From CAVRCA01 sp963719345 (GTDB lineage: Bacteria; Pseudomonadota; Alphaproteobacteria; Acetobacterales; Acetobacteraceae): 21,611 bases of DNA. Location of the stretch: contig CAVRCA010000014.1 in NCBI GenBank assembly GCA_963719345.1, positions 1 through 21,611 of the forward strand, in the 5' to 3' direction. Each line of letters starts with the position of its first letter. The stretch's first letter is position 1. The position numbers were made by a program, and so were the translations under genes. Below the pieces are notes generated by a model. The model was not told the origin of the DNA. It did no database searches and worked only from the letters and a program-made list of their open reading frames with translations. Shown piece by piece: positions 17,863-21,611 of this stretch.

Positions 17863-18096
17863 ATGCGGTTCATCATTTTGAGTATGTTGTCCACAAACTC
17901 GCTCGCGGCCTTCTCCGCAAACGTCACGGCGCCGGGTTCGCTGGACGCGCCGCCGGTGTCGCGGGTGCGGGCGACGGGCGTGCAGGCCCAGCCGCAGGCG
18001 TCGCCCCTGCAAAAAGCTCCATCGACCGATACCCTGTCGATGCCGACGCCGGGTCGCCCGATGCCGCGCGGCTCGCTCCTCGATCTGTCGGTCTGA
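17863..18096 (+). CDS. small putative secreted or membrane-anchored protein, function unknown
   Basis: 77-residue ORF with an apolar N-terminus (RFIILSMLSTNSLAAFSA) followed by a Pro/Ala/Ser/Gln-rich tail that ends PRGSLLDLSV. The start resembles a short signal peptide or anchor, but it has a single Arg and no clear cleavage box. No good RBS is visible; a hairpin lies just upstream. Wobble positions are GC-rich, but the opposite strand has an open frame sharing the same wobble positions (17856-18131), so base bias does not prove which strand codes. The plus ORF has an ATG and a sensible layout and the minus frame has no start codon, so the plus is preferred. I do not recognise a family. Confidence 0.5.
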   Translation: MRFIILSMLSTNSLAAFSANVTAPGSLDAPPVSRVRATGVQAQPQASPLQKAPSTDTLSMPTPGRPMPRGSLLDLSV

Positions 18097-18217
18097 GCGA
18101 GGACGCACCTCGTCCGGGGATGACTTGCGTTTCATCTCGCGAAATTATTTGCCACGTCTGGAGCGGTTGACGCCGAGGGCTTGAACCTCGCCCGCGTACG
18201 CTTCAGTTTTTCCGGTC

Positions 18218-18776
18218 ATGGCCGATTTCATCCGTCGAGTTCCCTGAAGGTGACAACCGCGAGCGATCGGTGTGCGCCGAGTGCGGCCACATCGCCTACG
18301 AGAACCCGAAGGTCGTGGTGGGCTCCGTCGTGGTGTCCGACGGCAAGGTGCTGATGTGCCGCCGCGCCATCGATCCGCGGCGCGGCTTCTGGACGCTGCC
18401 GGCGGGCTATCTCGAACTGGGCGAGACCGTCGAGGAGGGTGCGCAGCGCGAGGCCCTGGAGGAGGCAAGCGCTCGGATCGAGCTTGACGGCGTGCTCGGC
18501 CTGTTCAGCATCAGCCGCATCGGGCAAGTGCAGGTGATCTTCCGTGCCCGTTTCGAGGGGCCGCCCTCATATGCCGCCGGTGAGGAAAGCCTCGACGTCC
18601 GCCTGTTCCGGCCGGACGAGATCCCTTGGGCGGACATCGCCTTCCCCTCCGTGCATTGGGCGCTCCACGCCTGGGCGCGCGTGGGTCAGGGCCCGCTCGG
18701 CGCACCGGCGCGCAACCCGGAGGAGGATTTGCGGGGCGCCGAGGGTTTGCCGCCGGGTCTTGAGGGCGGCCTATGA
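18218..18776 (+). CDS. NUDIX hydrolase with N-terminal Cys pair; frame break in the first codons
   Basis: Cytoplasmic NUDIX pyrophosphohydrolase of about 185 residues. The NUDIX box is GYLELGETVEEGAQREALEE, with Gly, the Arg-Glu pair and the Glu-Glu pair in place; the usual Gly after EE is Ala. Before it lies CAECGHIAYENPK, half of the zinc-ribbon seen in relatives, and VVVGSVVVSDGKVLMCRR. The open frame alone would start at GTG 18270, cutting off the beginning. The preferred start is ATG 18218, reading MADFIRRVP, then one extra C near 18243 shifts into EGDNRERSVCAECGH. This restores the N-terminus expected of the family. The 3' end overlaps the next gene (ATGATG). The nucleotide substrate is unknown; ADP-ribose or NADH-type compounds are usual for Cys-containing members. 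Confidence 0.87.
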
Positions 18777-19111
18777 TGGTCCGGGTGCCCGGCCGGGGAA
18801 GGATCTGGGCGGCGGCAATCGTCTGGACGCTGCTCGCCGCCGCCAAATCGCCCAACCCGGCCGAGGATTTCCCGGTGCCGCCGATACCGCCGGATCACCC
18901 GCCGTCCGATCAGGCGGCCCCGGTCCCGGACAGCGACTTCGCCGCTCCAAGCCGACCGACGCGACAGGGGACGCAGATCCGTCCGCACTTCTTCAATCAG
19001 CCGATCTACAACAACGGCCAAGGCTATGTGCGCGGCTCGACGATCGAAGGGCAGCAGGACCAACGGTCGAAACCGATCCCGGGCATCAACCTCAACGTGC
19101 CTTTGCAGTAA
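18773..19111 (+). CDS. small proline-rich exported protein, function unknown
   Basis: 112-residue protein that overlaps the end of the NUDIX gene by four bases, so the two are probably co-translated. It has an Arg-rich N-terminus (residues 1-10), one apolar helix IWAAAIVWTLLAAA (about 11-24), a Pro/Asp-rich linker (VPPIPPDHPPSDQAAPVP) and a polar C-terminal part (RPHFFNQPIYNNGQGY, IPGINLNVPLQ). This looks like a signal or anchor followed by a cell-envelope segment. No Cys for a lipobox is present. I do not recognise the family. The stop is ten bases before a large hairpin. Confidence 0.72.
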   Translation: MMVRVPGRGRIWAAAIVWTLLAAAKSPNPAEDFPVPPIPPDHPPSDQAAPVPDSDFAAPSRPTRQGTQIRPHFFNQPIYNNGQGYVRGSTIEGQQDQRSKPIPGINLNVPLQ

Positions 19112-19120
19112 GCCGCCCAG

Positions 19121-19186
19121 GTCGCTCGCCACCGAGGTGCCGACGGTCCCGTTGAGGAACCGTCAACACCTCGGCGGACCAGCGAC
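19121..19186. terminator. Long imperfect hairpin between convergent genes
   Basis: Three nested stems: GTCGCT (19121-19126) with AGCGAC (19181-19186); CCACCGAGGTG (19129-19139) with CACCTCGGCGG (19167-19177), one mismatch; GACGGT (19142-19147) with ACCGTC (19159-19164), leaving an 11-base loop. That is about 22 base pairs over 66 bases, between the plus gene ending at 19111 and the minus gene ending at 19211. A bidirectional terminator is the simplest reading, but no T-run flanks it on either strand, so a processed 3' structure or small RNA is also possible. Confidence 0.55.
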
Positions 19187-19210
19187 GCGACCCGACAATC
19201 CCTGATCGCG

Positions 19211-19570
19211 TTACCGGCCGGTGCCAGCGCCGGCGCTTCCCGCCGAGCCGGCCGCGCCCGCCCCGGTCGTCCCGCCCGCGGTGCCGCCAGCGCCACCCGT
19301 GTTGCCGAGCCCAGTGCCGGCGGCGCCGGAGCTTCCGCGAGAGCCGGAGTTAACCATCCCGGTGGACGTCGTCGACCCGGTGCCCATGTTGCCGGCCGAT
19401 CCCGTCGTGCCCGCGCCCATGCTGCCCGTTGACCCGGCGGTGCCGCCGCCCATCCCGCCGCTGGCGCCGCCGCCGCTCGTACCCGTCCAGCCGCCGCCGC
19501 CCTGCGCGAGGGCCGGAGCCGCCAGCGCGACCGCGAACACGGACGCCAGGATCAATGTCTTGCTTTTCAT
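19211..19570 (-). CDS. Gly/Ser/Thr/Ala-rich low-complexity secreted protein
   Basis: 119-residue protein with a textbook Sec signal peptide (MKSKTLILASVFAVALAAPA, cleavage expected after ALA at about residue 22) and a mature part almost entirely of Gly, Ala, Ser and Thr with scattered Met and Asn. Loose repeats such as GSTGSMGAGTTGSAGNMGTG recur. It has no Cys, almost no charge and no predicted catalytic residues, and is likely disordered in the periplasm or outside the cell. The ATG at 19570 is chosen over upstream in-frame codons because AAGGAA (19581-19576) is five bases away and the signal peptide begins there. The opposite-strand Pro-rich frame is a shadow of this composition. No recognised function. 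Confidence 0.82.
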   Translation of the reverse strand: MKSKTLILASVFAVALAAPALAQGGGGWTGTSGGGASGGMGGGTAGSTGSMGAGTTGSAGNMGTGSTTSTGMVNSGSRGSSGAAGTGLGNTGGAGGTAGGTTGAGAAGSAGSAGAGTGR

Positions 19571-19640
19571 GCGAGTTCCTTCGCGTTGCGTCATCCCCGA
19601 GCGCCAAACGGCCAGGTGGCCGGCGGGTTCTGGATGTCGG

Positions 19641-20597
19641 CTACTCTGCGGCGTCACTCACCCGTGTTGAGGGTATTTGCGTGACCGCCTGCCCACTCTC
19701 CTGCCCGAGAGCAAGGATTTCCTCGCGTCCCCGATCGGCGAGGAAATCCTCGTCGAAGCGATGGCGGCCAATGAAGTGCAGGCATTTCGCTTCCCGCCGC
19801 GGTCCGCCCGGGTAAAAGCTGGCATAGGCGGGATACGGCAGCACGACGGCTCCCGGCGAGTTCGCGATGGCGAAGTTCGAGCCGCATTGCTCGGTGCCCC
19901 ACTCGGTCCAGCGAATGCCGACCAGCGCCTCCATCTTTGCGTGGAAATCCTCGATTTCGGCCGGCGACACCCCACCCTTGGCAAAGCCCGAGAACCCGGA
20001 GGAGCCGCGGACGTAGCGCGAGCGGTGGCGGTCGGGGTATCGCTCGAACGCCCGTTCGGCGACGATGCCCACATAGTTCTCCTCCTGGGGCACCCTGTGC
20101 GCTGCCAGGGCGGCCTCGCGCATTGACACGATGCCGGCAACGTCGGCCATGGTGAACGGCACGTTGCGGCTGGCGCAGTCCAGCGCTTCCGCAAGGTCAG
20201 GGCCGAAGGCGAGGACATCGGCATCAAGCTGGATCACGAATCCGTCCCGCGCCTGGCGGAGGCAATAGACGAGCCGCTCCCATGTGCCGCCCCGCTGGCA
20301 AGCTCCGGGTTCGATCCGCTCGAGTTCCTCGAACTCGATGCCCTCGACATGCTGCCGCAGCAGTACGCGCTGAGCCTGCGGCAATTCTGCCCCGACGATG
20401 GCCACGATCCGGCCGCCTCCCATGCGGCGATAGAACGCCTTGATGCTGAGCAGGTACATTGGCACGTCCGACGCCGAAATCATGCTCACGATGGTCCAGG
20501 GTGCGTCGATGACCCGGATCGGCGGAGTGGTCAGGACGCCCCTGATCTGCTGGTCGAAGCGCCGGGTGCGAAGATTGCGTCGCAAGCGATAGAACAT
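19641..20597 (-). CDS. glycosyltransferase-like protein, downstream paralog
   Basis: 318-residue soluble protein with features of a GT-A nucleotide-sugar transferase: an N-terminal strand and loop TIVSMISASDVPMYLLSIKA, GGGRIVAIVGAELP, and a DxD-type metal site in IQLDADVLAFGPDL. The second half has the strongly conserved RYVRGSSGFSGFAKGG and WGTEQCGSNFAIANSPG, followed by VVLPYPAYASFYPG and LHFIGRHRFD, as expected for the acceptor side. The ATG at 20597 is preceded by GGAGAA (20606-20601). It is the second gene of a tandem pair; the upstream gene encodes a paralog identical at roughly half of positions by eye, and its longer C-terminal tail is unique. Substrate unknown; a surface polysaccharide or glycan role is a guess. 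Confidence 0.75.
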   Translation of the reverse strand: MFYRLRRNLRTRRFDQQIRGVLTTPPIRVIDAPWTIVSMISASDVPMYLLSIKAFYRRMGGGRIVAIVGAELPQAQRVLLRQHVEGIEFEELERIEPGACQRGGTWERLVYCLRQARDGFVIQLDADVLAFGPDLAEALDCASRNVPFTMADVAGIVSMREAALAAHRVPQEENYVGIVAERAFERYPDRHRSRYVRGSSGFSGFAKGGVSPAEIEDFHAKMEALVGIRWTEWGTEQCGSNFAIANSPGAVVLPYPAYASFYPGGPRREAKCLHFIGRHRFDEDFLADRGREEILALGQESGQAVTQIPSTRVSDAAE

Positions 20598-20672
20598 GAT
20601 TTCTCCGGAGGAGCGCCCGGATCGCTTGCCACGCCGCCCCCTCCTCGGTCCAGCGGCAACTTGTGGTCGCAA

Positions 20673-21590
20673 TCAGCCGAATTGCGGCCCGATGGCGGCA
20701 CGCTCCAGTTGTCGGATCACGTCGCGGCCGCGCTGGGCAAAGGTGCCGCCGTCGAACCGGTAGGTGCCGATGAAGTGCAGGAGCTTGGCGTCGTCGGCCG
20801 CGACCCCGGGCGCGAAGCTGGCGTAGGCGGGGTGGGGTAGCACGACACCACCGGGCGAGTTGGCGATCGCGAAGTTGGAACCGACCTGCTCGGTGCCCCA
20901 GTCGCGCCATCGCGACCCAAGCAAGGTCTCCATGTTGGCATGGAACTGCTCGATACCGGCGCGGCTGAAGCCGCCCCGGGCAAACCCCGCGAACCCGGAG
21001 GAGCCGCGGACGTAGCGCAACCCGTCGCAGCCGGGATAGCGGTCGAACAATCGTTCGGCGACATCGCCGATGTAGTCACCGTCGGTGGACTGCGCCTGCG
21101 CCGCCGCTTCCCGCATCGACAGCAGCGGAGAGCCGTCGCCAAGGGTGAATGCGATGTTCGCCTGCACGCACTCCAGCACTTCGCGCAGGTCGTCGCCGAA
21201 TGCCAGGACGTCGGCATCGACCTGAAGCACGTATTGCTCCGACGAGCGGTCGAGAATGTGGACCAGCCGCTCCCACGTTCCGCCTCGCTGGCAGGCGCCG
21301 CTGTCGAGGTCGGCACCGACCAGAACCTCGATGCCGGGAAAATGCCGTTCGAGCAGCGCGCGGGACCGGGCGGGCAGGTCGGCATGCACGATCGCGACCA
21401 AGCGGCCGCCGCCCAGGCGCGTGTAGAGCGACTTCATGCCCAGCAGGTACATCGGCACGTCGCAGTTCGCGACCATGCTGACGAGTGTCCAAGCGGTCGG
21501 GCGGACGCGCAGCGGCGGTGTGTTCAGGACGTCGCGGATCTCGTGGTTGAAGCGCCGGAGCTTGAGCGCGCGGCGCAGATTGTAGAGCAC
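20673..21590 (-). CDS. glycosyltransferase-like protein, upstream paralog
   Basis: 305-residue paralog of the next gene downstream. It shares TLVSMVANCDVPMYLLGMKS, GACQRGGTWERLVHIL, the DxD-type LQVDADVLAFGDDL, RYVRGSSGFAGFARGG, and WGTEQVGSNFAIANSPG followed by LPHPAYASFAPG. The start is GTG at 21590, with GGAGAA at 21600-21595, the same site and nearly the same spacing as its paralog. The GTG start and MLYNLRRALK mirror the paralog's MFYRLRRNLR. It is separated from the paralog by 75 bases, so they probably form an operon that arose by tandem duplication. No transmembrane segment or signal peptide is seen. Catalytic identity is inferred from the DxD and overall layout, not proven. Confidence 0.75.
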   Translation of the reverse strand: MLYNLRRALKLRRFNHEIRDVLNTPPLRVRPTAWTLVSMVANCDVPMYLLGMKSLYTRLGGGRLVAIVHADLPARSRALLERHFPGIEVLVGADLDSGACQRGGTWERLVHILDRSSEQYVLQVDADVLAFGDDLREVLECVQANIAFTLGDGSPLLSMREAAAQAQSTDGDYIGDVAERLFDRYPGCDGLRYVRGSSGFAGFARGGFSRAGIEQFHANMETLLGSRWRDWGTEQVGSNFAIANSPGGVVLPHPAYASFAPGVAADDAKLLHFIGTYRFDGGTFAQRGRDVIRQLERAAIGPQFG

Positions 21591-21611
21591 TGGCTTCTCC
21601 GGCCCGGATGG

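Noticed and set aside
18125..18151. Possible promoter TTGCGT / TATTTG before the NUDIX gene
   Set aside because: The spacing is only 15 bases and the -10 match is poor.
19221..19670. Proline-rich plus-strand frame
   Set aside because: It is the complement of the Gly-rich secreted protein gene; only the minus strand has a signal peptide and an RBS.
1..21611. CRISPR arrays, tRNA or rRNA genes, insertion sequences, integrases, phage genes
   Set aside because: No regularly spaced repeats, no tRNA-like cloverleaf, no transposase or integrase motifs were seen on either strand by eye.

Overview
The window is GC-rich bacterial DNA with short intergenic gaps and many ATGA-type overlaps. Its gene content (leuA behind a leucine leader peptide, a PaoABC-type molybdenum aldehyde oxidoreductase, a CaiB-type CoA-transferase, a Dpp-type transporter) fits an alphaproteobacterium, probably of the Rhodospirillales/Acetobacteraceae type. 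That placement rests on protein style and base composition only.

Layout. (1) 1-431, minus: the 5' part of leuA, preceded at 525-587 by a short Leu-codon-rich leader ORF and two mutually exclusive hairpins, which together look like an attenuator. (2) 745-8472, plus: a short-chain dehydrogenase, then the three subunits of a PaoABC-like aldehyde oxidoreductase (2Fe-2S, FAD, molybdopterin), then, 21 bases later, a complete FUSC / DUF1656 / HlyD efflux trio of the AaeBXA type. (3) 8448-13793, minus: a five-gene peptide-family ABC importer in the order binding protein, permease, permease, ATPase, ATPase, convergent with and overlapping the end of the efflux trio. (4) 13899-17786, plus, divergent from the importer: an Asp-nucleophile alpha/beta hydrolase, a CaiB/BaiF CoA-transferase and an acyl-CoA carboxylase carboxyltransferase, spaced by 4 bases each. 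(5) 17863-19111, plus: a small putative secreted protein, a NUDIX hydrolase and a small proline-rich protein. (6) 19211-21590, minus: a Gly/Ser/Thr-rich secreted protein and two tandem paralogous glycosyltransferase-like proteins.

How the genes may work together. The oxidoreductase would convert aldehydes, probably aromatic ones, to carboxylic acids, and the adjacent pump is of the kind that exports aromatic carboxylic acids. The 2-8.5 kb block therefore reads as an oxidise-and-export detoxification unit. The importer and the divergent hydrolase/CoA-transferase/carboxyltransferase block share one 97-base control region and read as an uptake-and-degradation unit for an unidentified acid or ester.

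Sequence quality. Reading frames break by single-base indels about 18 times in the first 4.8 kb (leuA, SDR, paoB, paoC) and about five times in the remaining 16.8 kb. The protein sequence and key residues are preserved across the breaks, so most are more likely sequencing or assembly errors than gene decay. I therefore list these genes as CDS and give approximate break points.
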